A stretch of DNA of 39,433 nt from Gammaproteobacteria bacterium (GTDB lineage Bacteria; Pseudomonadota; Gammaproteobacteria; SZUA-140): NCBI GenBank assembly GCA_026982145.1, contig JALSHQ010000393.1:1-39433 (forward strand). Reading direction: 5' to 3'. The translations under genes were made by a program, and so were the position numbers. Under the pieces are notes generated by a model. That model saw only the letters and a list, made by a program, of their open reading frames with translations, ran no database searches and was not told the origin of the DNA. The first letter of the stretch is position 1. Every line of letters starts with the position of its first letter. Positions 1 through 9,019 of the stretch are shown here, piece after piece.

Positions 1-2
1 AT

Positions 3-656
3 AAAGCCAAGGTTGCACTCGATGCCGGTGACTTGGTGCTGGCGTTATTTGAAGTTGATGAATCCTTACGTTCAATGAGCACGGCTGCGCGCCTAGTGCC
101 CACGCCGGAGCAACTACAAGAGCAGAAATTAAAATTTGTTGCGCTGATGGAGGAAGTTAAGGTCTTTGAAAAATCATACAAGCGCAATGTTGAGCGGATG
201 GAAAAAAGTGGCCGAACAGATGTGCGTGACCATTTAAGCTATGCCGAGCTAGAAAGCACGATTGAGGCTGCTGAAAGCCTTCGTGACATGAAGGAGATTA
301 GCGCAGCGAATCGCCTCATGATAAATTTACAAAGGACAATCACCACCGCTTTAAGTAAGATACTTGATAGCCAGACGGTGGTTTATGATAAAACCTTTGA
401 GTCGCCACAAGAAGAGTATGAATATGAGTTGGCGCGTTACTTGAGCTACGAAGAGCTGGTACCACTGGCGATAGAGCAGAAGCGCCCATCAAAACGTGCG
501 ATTGAGTTGATGGATCAATTTGTGGTTAAGGGTAAAAATACCTATGAGCAAGCGCTGCCTGTGGCAGAGCAGAAAGATTACAAAAATGCGATTTTGATGT
601 TGCAGGGCGCAACATTTCAGATCAGGCGCGCATTACGGATGGTAGGGGTGAGATAG
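3..656 (+). CDS. Unknown helical/coiled-coil protein, C-terminal part (5' end outside window)
   Basis: The reading frame is open from the first bases of the window to a TAG at 654-656, so the gene almost certainly starts upstream. A TTG at 33 is in frame but has no convincing ribosome binding site. The visible residues are charged and largely helical, rich in E, K, L and A, with no cysteine, no CxxCH and no membrane segment. I do not recognise the family. The stop lies one base before the ATG of the triheme cytochrome, so it is the upstream member of the cytochrome operon. A periplasmic or structural accessory role is possible from context only. The N-terminus, and with it any signal peptide, cannot be seen. 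Confidence 0.75.
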   Translation, partial: KAKVALDAGDLVLALFEVDESLRSMSTAARLVPTPEQLQEQKLKFVALMEEVKVFEKSYKRNVERMEKSGRTDVRDHLSYAELESTIEAAESLRDMKEISAANRLMINLQRTITTALSKILDSQTVVYDKTFESPQEEYEYELARYLSYEELVPLAIEQKRPSKRAIELMDQFVVKGKNTYEQALPVAEQKDYKNAILMLQGATFQIRRALRMVGVR

Positions 657-657
657 T

Positions 658-1308
658 ATGACGCAGGCCATGGGTGACCGATCACAAAAAACACGGCCAA
701 TAATGGGTTGGTGGTGTGTGCTCGCGCTGATGGCCTGCCTAACCTTTAGTACTCAAGGCACGGCTGCAGATTCAGTTTTTTCTGACGCATCCAATCCATC
801 AGAGCCAGGCATTACTGCAGTATGGTCTCGTGGCCTCCATTTTCAGACAGAAGGCGAAGTGGTGCCGTTGGCGGAAGATGGCATTCATGACCCGACCAAT
901 GATGCGGTGCATCTGCTGCAGGAACCCTATGAGTCGATGGCGGAGTTTCCTCGCGACTCGCAGGGCATCATCGATTGGGTTCAGACCCTACGTCAGGGGT
1001 TGATTGACCCTCGTATGAGCTTGACCGGTGAAGAGAAGATGTACACGGTCGACTTCGATATCATATTTAAAAATACAGGCTCGATGCCGCATGTCCGTTT
1101 TCCACATCTACAGCACACCGAGTGGCTCACCTGCGCGAACTGCCACCCGTTGATTTTTGTTCCTCAAAAAGGCGGCAACCCTGTCTCCATGTCAGCCATT
1201 ATTCAGGGTGAATATTGTGGTGTTTGCCATGGCAAGGTCGCCTTTCCACCTACGATGAATTGCGGCCGATGCCATTCCGTTCCAAATCAAGCCAACTTGC
1301 GGCGCTAA
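658..1308 (+). CDS. Triheme c7-type cytochrome c
   Basis: Predicted exported triheme cytochrome of 216 residues. A hydrophobic signal segment covers about residues 16-37, ending near TAADS. Three haem-attachment motifs sit in the last 60 residues: CANCH (159-163), CGVCH (187-191) and CGRCH (202-206), with extra histidines at about 145, 150 and 153 as candidate distal ligands. This spacing resembles the c(7)-type triheme domain found in periplasmic electron carriers and in concatenated form in Geobacter cytochromes. A GGGGTGAG ribosome binding site precedes the ATG. Residues 40-140 match nothing I know. The 3' end overlaps the start of the next gene by about 40 bases. Its likely role is electron relay between the inner membrane or periplasm and the large cytochrome downstream (inference). 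Confidence 0.85.
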   Translation: MTQAMGDRSQKTRPIMGWWCVLALMACLTFSTQGTAADSVFSDASNPSEPGITAVWSRGLHFQTEGEVVPLAEDGIHDPTNDAVHLLQEPYESMAEFPRDSQGIIDWVQTLRQGLIDPRMSLTGEEKMYTVDFDIIFKNTGSMPHVRFPHLQHTEWLTCANCHPLIFVPQKGGNPVSMSAIIQGEYCGVCHGKVAFPPTMNCGRCHSVPNQANLRR

Positions 1309-2555
1309 TTGCGCTCACTTCATCCCTCTTCATTGGGGGCTGCTCGATGCTCCCTTTCGGGGGCGCGAGCAGTAGTGACGCGCGTACTGCACCCAAACAG
1401 CAAACGCTTTATGGTTGGGGGTGGCGTGATATTGATGGTGGACGTGAGCTGGAAGGGAATGCGATTTTAGGTCAGCGTCATGTGCGCTTTGTACGACCAG
1501 TACAAGTGGCCGCACGCGGGAATTTTGTTTTTGTGGTGGATGCCGGCGTGCAGTTGCTCTATCGGTACGACTTGTCTCGTGATCAGTTGGCGGTGGTTCT
1601 GGATCTACGTGCGGTGACCGTGGGCGAAGTTTCTGACATCTACCTTTATCAGGATCACTCCTTTTTGCTGGTTGACCCGGATGCCGGGCGGGTGCTTCAT
1701 TTTGACCGCAATGGGCGATTGATCCGCACTTTTGAAGATCGTCTGAATCTGATCCGCCCGGTCGCCGTAACCTACGATGAACAGATGGGGCGTGTACTCA
1801 TCGCGGATGGTTCAAGTGACGATATTCTTGTGTTCACCTCGACCGGGCAACTTCAGGGTGTGATCGGTTCACGTGGTCTCACCGAAGGAAAGTTTCTTAA
1901 CCTTACGGCCATCACCTCAGGTGAACGCGGCATTTACGCGACCGCGCGTTTAGGGCATCGGGTACAACTGATGGGGCGTGATGGTTCGCACCAAAAAACA
2001 TTTCAGCCTGATACCGTGGTTTTTCCACTCGCGATAGCGGTCGATAAAAGCGGTAACACCTTTGTGAGTGACTATCTCGATAACTCAATTAAAGTGTTTC
2101 AAAATGATCTGTTCCTTGAGAGCATCGGCAGCTCTGGCATCGGCCCGGGAAGATTCAAACGTATTACGGACCTGTGGTATGACGACGGTTTTCTCTATGC
2201 GGTGGATAGCCTGAATGGGCGAATACAGGTGCTGCGTGTTGAAATGGTGGAACCTGAAGCGCTGCCTGAGAGTGCTGATGAGCTTATCGATAATGAGCTC
2301 GATGATGTTTTGAGTGATGAATTTGATGATCTGGCGGAGAGCCGTGATGCCGATGCGATGGTGTTGGATGAGCCGCAGGTGTTGGATGCCGCACTGTCTG
2401 AATCTGAGAAAACTCAGGCCGCCCAGACGGAATTAGCGGCGGGAAAAGCAGAAGTAGCAGGTGAGGTGTCGCTTGAAAGCCCCGTGATTTCTGATGAAGT
2501 GCTGCCTGAGTCATCGCAGGTGAACGGCACACCTGATCGCACCGTTCAGGAATAA
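1269..2555 (+). CDS. NHL-repeat beta-propeller lipoprotein with acidic C-terminal tail
   Basis: The frame is open from 1215, but the ATG at 1269 gives a proper lipoprotein signal: basic n-region, hydrophobic core and an IGGC lipobox at Cys25. This start is therefore preferred, even though it lies inside the 3' end of the triheme gene. The body carries NHL-type repeats (for example VAVDKSGNTFVSDYLDNSIK and FLYAVDSLNGRIQVLR), expected to form a six-bladed propeller. The last 100 or so residues are rich in D and E and probably disordered. No haem motif or catalytic site is visible. NHL propellers usually act as protein-binding scaffolds. Position between two cytochromes suggests a structural or docking role for the conduit (inference). 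Confidence 0.82.
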   Translation: MPFRSKSSQLAALIALTSSLFIGGCSMLPFGGASSSDARTAPKQQTLYGWGWRDIDGGRELEGNAILGQRHVRFVRPVQVAARGNFVFVVDAGVQLLYRYDLSRDQLAVVLDLRAVTVGEVSDIYLYQDHSFLLVDPDAGRVLHFDRNGRLIRTFEDRLNLIRPVAVTYDEQMGRVLIADGSSDDILVFTSTGQLQGVIGSRGLTEGKFLNLTAITSGERGIYATARLGHRVQLMGRDGSHQKTFQPDTVVFPLAIAVDKSGNTFVSDYLDNSIKVFQNDLFLESIGSSGIGPGRFKRITDLWYDDGFLYAVDSLNGRIQVLRVEMVEPEALPESADELIDNELDDVLSDEFDDLAESRDADAMVLDEPQVLDAALSESEKTQAAQTELAAGKAEVAGEVSLESPVISDEVLPESSQVNGTPDRTVQE

Positions 2556-2561
2556 TTCCCC

Positions 2562-3638
2562 ATGATTGATAAACCCCACCACTGGTTGGCGGCGCTACTA
2601 TGCCTGTTTATTGTTGGCTGTGCTTCTGCGCCTCCGGTGCTGAAGCTTGACCTGCATGAGGTTCAGGGGTATGTCTGGCCGAGTGAGCCAGAAGTGGCTC
2701 GTTACCAATATGTTGGCCAACTGACGGGCGAAGAAAACTTCATTAAAGAGGTTGATGATGTTTCAATGACCCGCAAGGTGTTTGAGTGGGTGGTCGGGAT
2801 CGTGGCGGGTGAAATGATCCCCACAGTGTTGCAACGCCCCCAGTCGGGCGCAGTGGATAGCGACGGCCGTATCTACGTCACGGATGTTAGCCGAGCTGCG
2901 GTTTATGTTTTTGATGGCGTGGCTGGCAAGCTGGATGTGTGGGAGATGGCAGGTGAACAGCTGCGTTTTAAAACCCCCATTGGGCTGGTGGTGGTGGAGC
3001 GTGAAGCGGGTGAACGTGAAATTCTCGTGGCTGATGCAGACCTTAAGCGCATTGTTCGACTAGATCAAAACGGGAAGCCAATAGGCCATTTTGGTTTAGA
3101 CGTTTTATCACGCCCCACCGGGCTTGCACGAGACCCAGAGAGTGGCCATCTCTTTGTCGCCGATACCTACACTCATGAGATTAAAGTTTTTAGCGCTGAA
3201 GGGGTGCTACTTAATACCCTTGGAGCCGGTGCGCGCAGTGCTGGGCTTGGCGAGTTTAATGCGCCAACACATCTCTCTTTTGCTGCTGGGCAGCTCTATG
3301 TGACAGATACGTTGAACTCACGTGTTCAGGTGTTGAGTGGCGCGGGTGAATTTGTGCGCACCTTTGGGCGGCGGGGGCTTTTTGTAGGGGATCTGCCACG
3401 CCCTAAAGGCGTGGCGGTAGACAAAGAGGGTAATGTCTATGTGGTGGAATCCTATTATGATCATCTGTTAGTATTCAACCAAGAGGGGAGTCTGCTATTG
3501 CCCATCGGAGGCTCGGGCAGTGGGTTAGGTGAGTTTTACCTGCCGGCAGGTGTCTGGACAGATCACCGTGACAGAATATATGTGGCCGATAGTTTCAATG
3601 GTCGGGTTGTGATATTGCAGTATTTGGGAGGGGCATGA
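2562..3638 (+). CDS. NHL-repeat beta-propeller lipoprotein
   Basis: A 358-residue lipoprotein with a short signal peptide and an IVGC lipobox at Cys20. A proline-containing linker (YVWPSEPEVARYQYVG) leads into NHL repeats such as IYVTDVSRAAVYVFDG, LFVADTYTHEIKVFS, LYVTDTLNSRVQVLS and IYVADSFNGRVVILQ, enough for a six-bladed propeller. It starts 6 bases after the previous NHL gene and overlaps the multiheme gene by 4 bases (ATGA), so translation is probably coupled. It resembles the NHL lipoprotein at 37161-38276 more than its immediate neighbour, in both the linker and the blades. Predicted location is the outer membrane or its periplasmic face. Function is unknown beyond association with multiheme cytochromes. 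Confidence 0.87.
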   Translation: MIDKPHHWLAALLCLFIVGCASAPPVLKLDLHEVQGYVWPSEPEVARYQYVGQLTGEENFIKEVDDVSMTRKVFEWVVGIVAGEMIPTVLQRPQSGAVDSDGRIYVTDVSRAAVYVFDGVAGKLDVWEMAGEQLRFKTPIGLVVVEREAGEREILVADADLKRIVRLDQNGKPIGHFGLDVLSRPTGLARDPESGHLFVADTYTHEIKVFSAEGVLLNTLGAGARSAGLGEFNAPTHLSFAAGQLYVTDTLNSRVQVLSGAGEFVRTFGRRGLFVGDLPRPKGVAVDKEGNVYVVESYYDHLLVFNQEGSLLLPIGGSGSGLGEFYLPAGVWTDHRDRIYVADSFNGRVVILQYLGGA

Positions 3639-6316
3639 AACGTCATTTTTCGAGCACGTTATTGATCCTACTTGCTATTTTTACGATGGCGAGTTCAGCC
3701 CTTGCCGCGCGTATTTCTGATATCGCAAATACCAAACATAATTTTTCGGCAACCGTCGCCCCGAGTGAGACGGCGCGCGAAGCGAGAGCGGTTTCCGAGT
3801 CCCAGATCTGTGCTTTTTGCCACACGCCTCACGGTGCTACCAATGAGGCGCGAACACCCCTCTGGAACCGAACGCTTTCGAGCGCCACTTACACGCCGTA
3901 CGGGTCAACATCACTGGATGCCACTGATCTTGGGCAGCCTGAAGGAAAATCCAAACTCTGCCTGTCGTGCCACGATGGTACGCTTGCGCTCGGTTCAGTG
4001 AATGTATTGAACCGTGTTGAACTGAAAAAAGAGGGGCGTGAGATCCCTTTTCAGGGGACGCGCGCGGATGGTTCTATTCCTGATGGATTGGGTGAAACCA
4101 CAGGCTTTACTCGCCGCATTGGTGTTGATCTGAGCAATGATCACCCCATTTCATTTACCTTCGATAGCGCACAGGCTGTGCGAGACGGGGAGCTCTTTAA
4201 CCCTGCCGCTGTGTCACATATCAAAGAGCGCAGGCCGGGCAGTGGGCCGGCATTTCCGCAGTCGCAACAGACCGGGGTGCAGGGCTATCTGCCGCTGGAG
4301 GATGGTCAGGTTGAGTGTATTACTTGTCATGACCCCCATATCCGCTCGGATGATCCGAACGAAGGCAACATCAAATTTCTGCGCGTAAACCGTATGCAAC
4401 GCCACGCTGAGCCGGTAGATGGGCAGTTTAATGCGGATAACGATATCATCTGCATCGCTTGCCACGATAAAGAGGGATGGGTCGGCTCAGCACACGCTAA
4501 CCGACTCGCTGCGGATGAGAGCTATGACCTTGCTGCGGGCAACCTGCGTGAGTTTCCTCGGGATACTCAAGTGTGGCAAGCGTCTTGCCTGAACTGTCAT
4601 GACCCGCACACGGTGCAGGGGTCTCGTCGCATCTTGCGCGAGGGAACCGATGGCCCGACGACGGTGGATCCGGTGACAGGAGCAAGATTCAAACAGGGGG
4701 GGGATCACGCCATTGAGGAGGTCTGTTACGCTTGTCATTCGACCGATGGTGGTGTCTTGGTGGGGCAGGGCGGCGTGGGTTTTCAAGTGCCCGATGTGAA
4801 AACTGATTTTGTGACACCGGGCAATATCCATATGCCGATCGCAAGTGCCGACCAGCGTGCCGGGCGAGAAGTTCACTCCATTGGTACCGGTAGCGATGGG
4901 CCTGAAGGGCGAACGCGTGGGCAGGATTTTGTTGAATCACCAGAGAGCATGGGCAAGGGAAATTTAATGAACCGCCATGTGGAGTGTACAGATTGCCATA
5001 ATCCGCACCGGGTGGCTAAAAATCGCATGTTTAATGCCAATAATGCGATTCCTGATGAAGCGGGTACCCATCCACACACACCCGCAGATATTGCGGCAAA
5101 TGGCTTAACCATGCATACCAACTTAGCTTCTGGGGTGCTGCGTGGCATTACAGGGGTGGAGCCTGTTTATGGCTCTGCTGCTTTTGGCAGCGAACCAGTG
5201 AGCTTTATACTTAAGCGTGGTGACCCGGGTACCGGAGGCGGCACTAATGTAGAAGAGCCGTATGTGACACGTGAGTATCAGGTTTGCCTCAAATGCCACT
5301 CAAATTATTCTTACGACACTCCACCACCATTAGGGCTGCATGGCGGGAGTACGCCGGTGGGCACCAATGCGATGTTTGAATACACTAATCAGGCGATGGA
5401 ATATCAGGCACCGGCATCGCATATGGGTGAGTTGAGCTCCTCTCCAGCACCCGGCTGGGGGCCGTTTGTCGGCATCGATATTGGTGGGAATAGCGTCGAT
5501 TATGAGGCCAACAATCACCGCTCATGGCACCCGGTGATTGACAGAACCGGGCGTACCGCTGATGCTGCATCGAGCGGGGGTGGCGAGCGCCGCGCCTCAA
5601 AAGATGTCTGGCGAACACCCTTTAACATCGATGGCGCAGTCGGTAATCAAACCATGTACTGCACGGATTGCCATGGCAATAACACCGCGAATGACACAGT
5701 CATCCCCAATGGTGGTGTCAATGGTGAAGTTTGGGGGCCTCACGGCTCGCAAAATAACTTTCTGTTAAAAGGGCCGTGGGACGACCAGACCGGTCGCACC
5801 CAGCCAGATGGCCTCTGTTTCAGATGCCATGACTACAACCAATATGCGAGCAACGCCAATCCCATTACTACACCTGTTTTGGCCAGTGGCTTTAAAGCGA
5901 CTGGCGGGGCTGGTTGTATTAACTTTACAGCGCAAAACTTGCATTTGGCACATGCGGGTGCAGGCACGAATGGTGCCCCTGTGACTGGTGTGACAAACTT
6001 TCGTTGTACCCTGTGTCATATCGCGGTGCCTCATGGCTGGAAAAATAAAGTCTTTCTGGCAAACCTAAATGATGTGGGTGCTGAGGCTGGCATGTTACCC
6101 GGCACTCAGGTGAGGTACACCGGCTTTGCCCCCTCTGGCACCGGTCGATATTATGCGGGTCCGTATTACAATGGTGCAGCCTTGAAGGTCAATACCTTTG
6201 CTCGTAGTGGTTCATGGATAGACCAAAACTGTGGCTCTTCCGGGGCGCCTGGCAATAGCGCGATAGGCTTCTCTTGGATGGCAAGTGCTGACGAGACATG
6301 CGCCAGCCTGCCGTAA
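3635..6316 (+). CDS. Large 11-haem c-type cytochrome (doubled CxxCH type)
   Basis: An 893-residue exported protein with a clear signal peptide (residues 1-25, cleavage near SALA-AR). There are eleven CxxCH motifs, at about residues 59, 109, 228, 273, 318, 364, 451, 551, 676, 728 and 791. Several are followed by D/N-PH (CHDPH, CHNPH), typical of the doubled CxxCH family. The N-terminal third contains TKHNF, LCLSCHDGT and NDHPISF, all repeated almost unchanged in the pentaheme protein at 38261-39025. After the last haem the chain runs another 100 residues and carries cysteines 866 and 889, which with Cys761 are outside haem motifs and could form disulfides. Haem density is about one per 80 residues. 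A role as an extracellular or surface electron carrier is inferred. It overlaps resB by 19 bases. Confidence 0.9.
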   Translation: MKRHFSSTLLILLAIFTMASSALAARISDIANTKHNFSATVAPSETAREARAVSESQICAFCHTPHGATNEARTPLWNRTLSSATYTPYGSTSLDATDLGQPEGKSKLCLSCHDGTLALGSVNVLNRVELKKEGREIPFQGTRADGSIPDGLGETTGFTRRIGVDLSNDHPISFTFDSAQAVRDGELFNPAAVSHIKERRPGSGPAFPQSQQTGVQGYLPLEDGQVECITCHDPHIRSDDPNEGNIKFLRVNRMQRHAEPVDGQFNADNDIICIACHDKEGWVGSAHANRLAADESYDLAAGNLREFPRDTQVWQASCLNCHDPHTVQGSRRILREGTDGPTTVDPVTGARFKQGGDHAIEEVCYACHSTDGGVLVGQGGVGFQVPDVKTDFVTPGNIHMPIASADQRAGREVHSIGTGSDGPEGRTRGQDFVESPESMGKGNLMNRHVECTDCHNPHRVAKNRMFNANNAIPDEAGTHPHTPADIAANGLTMHTNLASGVLRGITGVEPVYGSAAFGSEPVSFILKRGDPGTGGGTNVEEPYVTREYQVCLKCHSNYSYDTPPPLGLHGGSTPVGTNAMFEYTNQAMEYQAPASHMGELSSSPAPGWGPFVGIDIGGNSVDYEANNHRSWHPVIDRTGRTADAASSGGGERRASKDVWRTPFNIDGAVGNQTMYCTDCHGNNTANDTVIPNGGVNGEVWGPHGSQNNFLLKGPWDDQTGRTQPDGLCFRCHDYNQYASNANPITTPVLASGFKATGGAGCINFTAQNLHLAHAGAGTNGAPVTGVTNFRCTLCHIAVPHGWKNKVFLANLNDVGAEAGMLPGTQVRYTGFAPSGTGRYYAGPYYNGAALKVNTFARSGSWIDQNCGSSGAPGNSAIGFSWMASADETCASLP

Positions 6317-7353
6317 AATCTGTTTTACGTCGCCTAGCATCAACCAAACTGACACTGTTGTGGATGGTGTTGTTGGGGGTAGGTGCGACGCTTAGCTATG
6401 GTAATCCGGTGGAAACCTCCATTTGGGTACTGATCGTACCGATGCTGTTGTTGGCGATCAACTTGGTGGCGGCGATTATCAGCAACCCGCGCATCAACCG
6501 CCGTGGTGGCCTGCTGGTCTTTCATATTGGTCTATTAGGGATTGTGGTACTGGCGGCTATCGGCCGCCTGACCCATATGGAGGCACGTGTTGAGATCATC
6601 TCCGGCAATGAGTTTTCGCATGACCATCTGATTGAAGTACGCGCCGGGCCTCTCCATAATGGTGCCATCAATGAGGTGCGCTTTGTGCAAGGCCCCTACA
6701 CTGTTGAGTACCGAGCGCGGATGAGTCGTGGCCGCACTTACAGTCAGGTGGCAATTCCTGATGGCGAAGGGGGCTGGTATGAATCTGTGGTGGGGGATGA
6801 TCGCCCACTCGTCATTGAGGGGTACCGCTTCTACACCACTTTTAATAAAGGGTTTGCACCGATCATGAGCTGGATCGGTGAAGAGGGTAATGTGATCGAA
6901 ACGGGTGCGGTGCACATGCCATCATACCCCTTGTTTGATTTTAAGCAGTCAAACAGTTGGACGCCCAAAGGTGGCGATGAAATAAAATTCTGGTTACAGC
7001 TAGAGACCGGCCTCAATGCAGAAGAGGCGTGGGTACTTGATGGAAGAGAAGCAACAGGCACACTGGTAGTGAATGTTGCGGGCAAGCGCACAGAGTTGTT
7101 GCCGGGTGAGAGTGTGAAAATGGCGGGCGGCTCGTTGCGTTACGAGCAACTCACGACCTGGATGGGTTACAAACTCTATTATGACCCCACCTTGCAGTGG
7201 ATGTTCTTGATCTCGGTGATCACTGTGGCGGGGCTTGGTGGCCATTTTTGGCGTAAGTTATCGGCGGAACCGCTTGGGTTGGATGATGCGCTTCGTGGTG
7301 AAAAAAAGCTGGTAAAAGGATCGGTGCCCGCACCGCGTTCAGCATCGGTGTAA
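6298..7353 (+). CDS. resB: ResB-like cytochrome c biogenesis protein (System II)
   Basis: A 351-residue membrane protein of the ResB/Ccs1 family. Together with CcsA it delivers haem to the outer face of the inner membrane and attaches it to CxxCH cysteines. Three membrane segments lie at about residues 17-33, 41-61 and 70-91, a periplasmic domain spans roughly 95-295, and a final membrane helix lies at about 300-319. The His in the third helix (VFHIG) is a candidate haem ligand. It is shorter than classical ResB proteins of more than 450 residues, like other compact forms found beside multiheme cytochromes. The ATG lies inside the 3' end of the 11-haem gene and has no obvious ribosome binding site, so coupled translation is likely. 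Confidence 0.85.
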   Translation: MRQPAVKSVLRRLASTKLTLLWMVLLGVGATLSYGNPVETSIWVLIVPMLLLAINLVAAIISNPRINRRGGLLVFHIGLLGIVVLAAIGRLTHMEARVEIISGNEFSHDHLIEVRAGPLHNGAINEVRFVQGPYTVEYRARMSRGRTYSQVAIPDGEGGWYESVVGDDRPLVIEGYRFYTTFNKGFAPIMSWIGEEGNVIETGAVHMPSYPLFDFKQSNSWTPKGGDEIKFWLQLETGLNAEEAWVLDGREATGTLVVNVAGKRTELLPGESVKMAGGSLRYEQLTTWMGYKLYYDPTLQWMFLISVITVAGLGGHFWRKLSAEPLGLDDALRGEKKLVKGSVPAPRSASV

Positions 7354-7366
7354 GGAGATGAGTGTG

Positions 7367-8224
7367 ATGACAGAACTACCATGGTTATATGCGGCGCTTA
7401 GCGCTTATGCGTTAGCGACAATCGCCTCCCTCGTTGGCGTCGGGCGGCTTGGTACACCGGCCACAAGCCCCGCGGATTTTGCTGTCAGCGAAGACCAGCG
7501 AAATAATGAAAGATTAGTGCTGGCGCTGATGACCGCCAGCGTTATTTTATTGGTCGTCACCCTGACCGATCGCTGGCTGCGCATTGGCCATGGCCCCTTT
7601 GTAAACTTGTTTGAACTCTTGATTAGTCAGCTCTTTAGTTTGGGGTTGGTCTATGCTGTTGCCTATTGGCGCATTCCCGTACTGCGCCCCACATCCGTTG
7701 TGGTGTTGCCGTTGATGGGGGTACTGGCTGTCTGGGTGTTGGTGCTAGAACCTTCGGATAGCGTTTTTCCGCCTACCTACCACAACCCATGGCTATGGGC
7801 ACATGTCGGTTTTGGGAAATTCTTTCTGGCGTTCAGTTTGATTGGCACCGGCTTGGCGGGGGTGATCTTGCTGCGCAGTCGAGCCTATTTTAAAAACCTC
7901 TTTCGTCACCTTCCCGATAATGTGATTCTCGACAAGCTTGCTTGGCGCTTCATGTTGTTGGCGCTGGTATTTGACAGCCTGATGCTCATTGCCGGTGGTG
8001 TCTGGGCGCAGGATGCGTGGGGTCGATACTGGGCATGGGATGCGCTTGAAACCTCATCCTTTCTAAATTGGCTCTTGCTGGGTGCCTCGATTCACGCTCG
8101 CACCACCTACAACGTGCCGATACGCGTTGGTGCACTGCTCATTATCGGTATTTTTGTGTTCGCCTTTGTCACCTATTTTGGAACGCCTTTTTACAGTGAA
8201 GCAGCGCACAAAGGTGTTATCTAG
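7367..8224 (+). CDS. ccsA: CcsA/ResC-type haem lyase subunit (System II)
   Basis: Integral membrane protein of about 285 residues with roughly eight hydrophobic segments and the tryptophan-rich haem-handling motif WGRYWAWDALET, diagnostic of CcsA/CcmC/CcmF-family proteins. Conserved-looking histidines flank it (WLWAHVG before, SIHAR after). The ATG at 7367 was chosen because AAGGAG at 7352-7357 lies 9 bases upstream; the in-frame ATG at 7358 directly abuts that site. It is the partner of the ResB-like protein immediately upstream. The pair forms a full System II synthetase, and its position directly after the 11-haem gene suggests it is dedicated to the cytochromes of this operon (inference). 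Confidence 0.88.
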   Translation: MTELPWLYAALSAYALATIASLVGVGRLGTPATSPADFAVSEDQRNNERLVLALMTASVILLVVTLTDRWLRIGHGPFVNLFELLISQLFSLGLVYAVAYWRIPVLRPTSVVVLPLMGVLAVWVLVLEPSDSVFPPTYHNPWLWAHVGFGKFFLAFSLIGTGLAGVILLRSRAYFKNLFRHLPDNVILDKLAWRFMLLALVFDSLMLIAGGVWAQDAWGRYWAWDALETSSFLNWLLLGASIHARTTYNVPIRVGALLIIGIFVFAFVTYFGTPFYSEAAHKGVI

Positions 8225-8238
8225 CGGAGCAGACGGTC

Positions 8239-9006
8239 GTGGTGGATAAAAAAAGAAGCAGCAATGAGTCGACGATCGCAACGCTATCCATCTTAATGGT
8301 GGGGATCGTTTCTGCTGCGATTGTAATGTTAATGATGAAAGATGACCCGAGGCAGCAGGAATCAGTCACGCTAGCATCGTTACAATCCGCCTCCTCGATG
8401 CCGCTATCCACACCCAGCAAGGTGAACACTGAAGCGGTTGAGGCGCCACCTGACGCGACACCCATGCCAACGGTTGCATCAGCGCAGAGCCCAGAGGAGA
8501 AGCGGCTAGCGGAGATCACCACCCGCTTTGAGCAAGCCATCGTGATGCTGCATGCTAAAGAGTATGAGCATGCCGCCACCGCACTGCACCGCGTGATGGA
8601 ACTCTCCCCGCGCATGCCAGAGGTTTATGTGAATATGGGCTATGCCAAACTTGGGCAAGCGTTGCCACAAGAGGCGCTGGTCTTTTTTGAGACCGCCACG
8701 CAGTTGAAGCCCGAGCAAGCCAATGCTTACTGGGGGATGGCCGTAGCACTCGAAAGCATGGGCGACCTTGCGGGTGCGTTGGGTGCCATGCGCACCTTTA
8801 TTCACCTCTCCCCCGGAAATGACAATTTTGCACGACGTGCACGCTCTGCACTGTGGGAGTGGGAAGAGACGCTCGCACGAGGGCCGCTGCCAGAAGAAGA
8901 GAAAGAGTTTCTGGAGCGTGGTGCACTGCAATGGGAGTCGCGCAACACCCCGCGTGATGATGTTGAAAGCGGTGAACAGAACTTGCAAGTTCAGCCGATC
9001 CAATAA
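8239..9006 (+). CDS. Membrane-anchored TPR protein
   Basis: A 255-residue protein starting with GTG (8239 or the adjacent 8242). It has one N-terminal membrane segment (about residues 13-32), then a flexible Pro/Ala/Thr linker. At least three tetratricopeptide repeats follow at about residues 90-195 (for example VYVNMGYAKLGQALPQEALV and AYWGMAVALESMGDLAGAL), then a charged tail. TPR proteins of this build (CcmI, NrfG) act as chaperones that hold apocytochrome near the haem lyase. Its place between ccsA and a DsbA-like gene supports the same role here, but no sequence signature proves it. Confidence 0.75.
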   Translation: MVDKKRSSNESTIATLSILMVGIVSAAIVMLMMKDDPRQQESVTLASLQSASSMPLSTPSKVNTEAVEAPPDATPMPTVASAQSPEEKRLAEITTRFEQAIVMLHAKEYEHAATALHRVMELSPRMPEVYVNMGYAKLGQALPQEALVFFETATQLKPEQANAYWGMAVALESMGDLAGALGAMRTFIHLSPGNDNFARRARSALWEWEETLARGPLPEEEKEFLERGALQWESRNTPRDDVESGEQNLQVQPIQ

Positions 9007-9019
9007 TTGAGTGCCGCTT

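Noticed and set aside
5868..6316. Possible twelfth haem motif around Cys761 of the large cytochrome
   Set aside because: The sequence there is GGAGCINFTAQ, with no CxxCH and no variant spacing to a histidine, so it is not counted.
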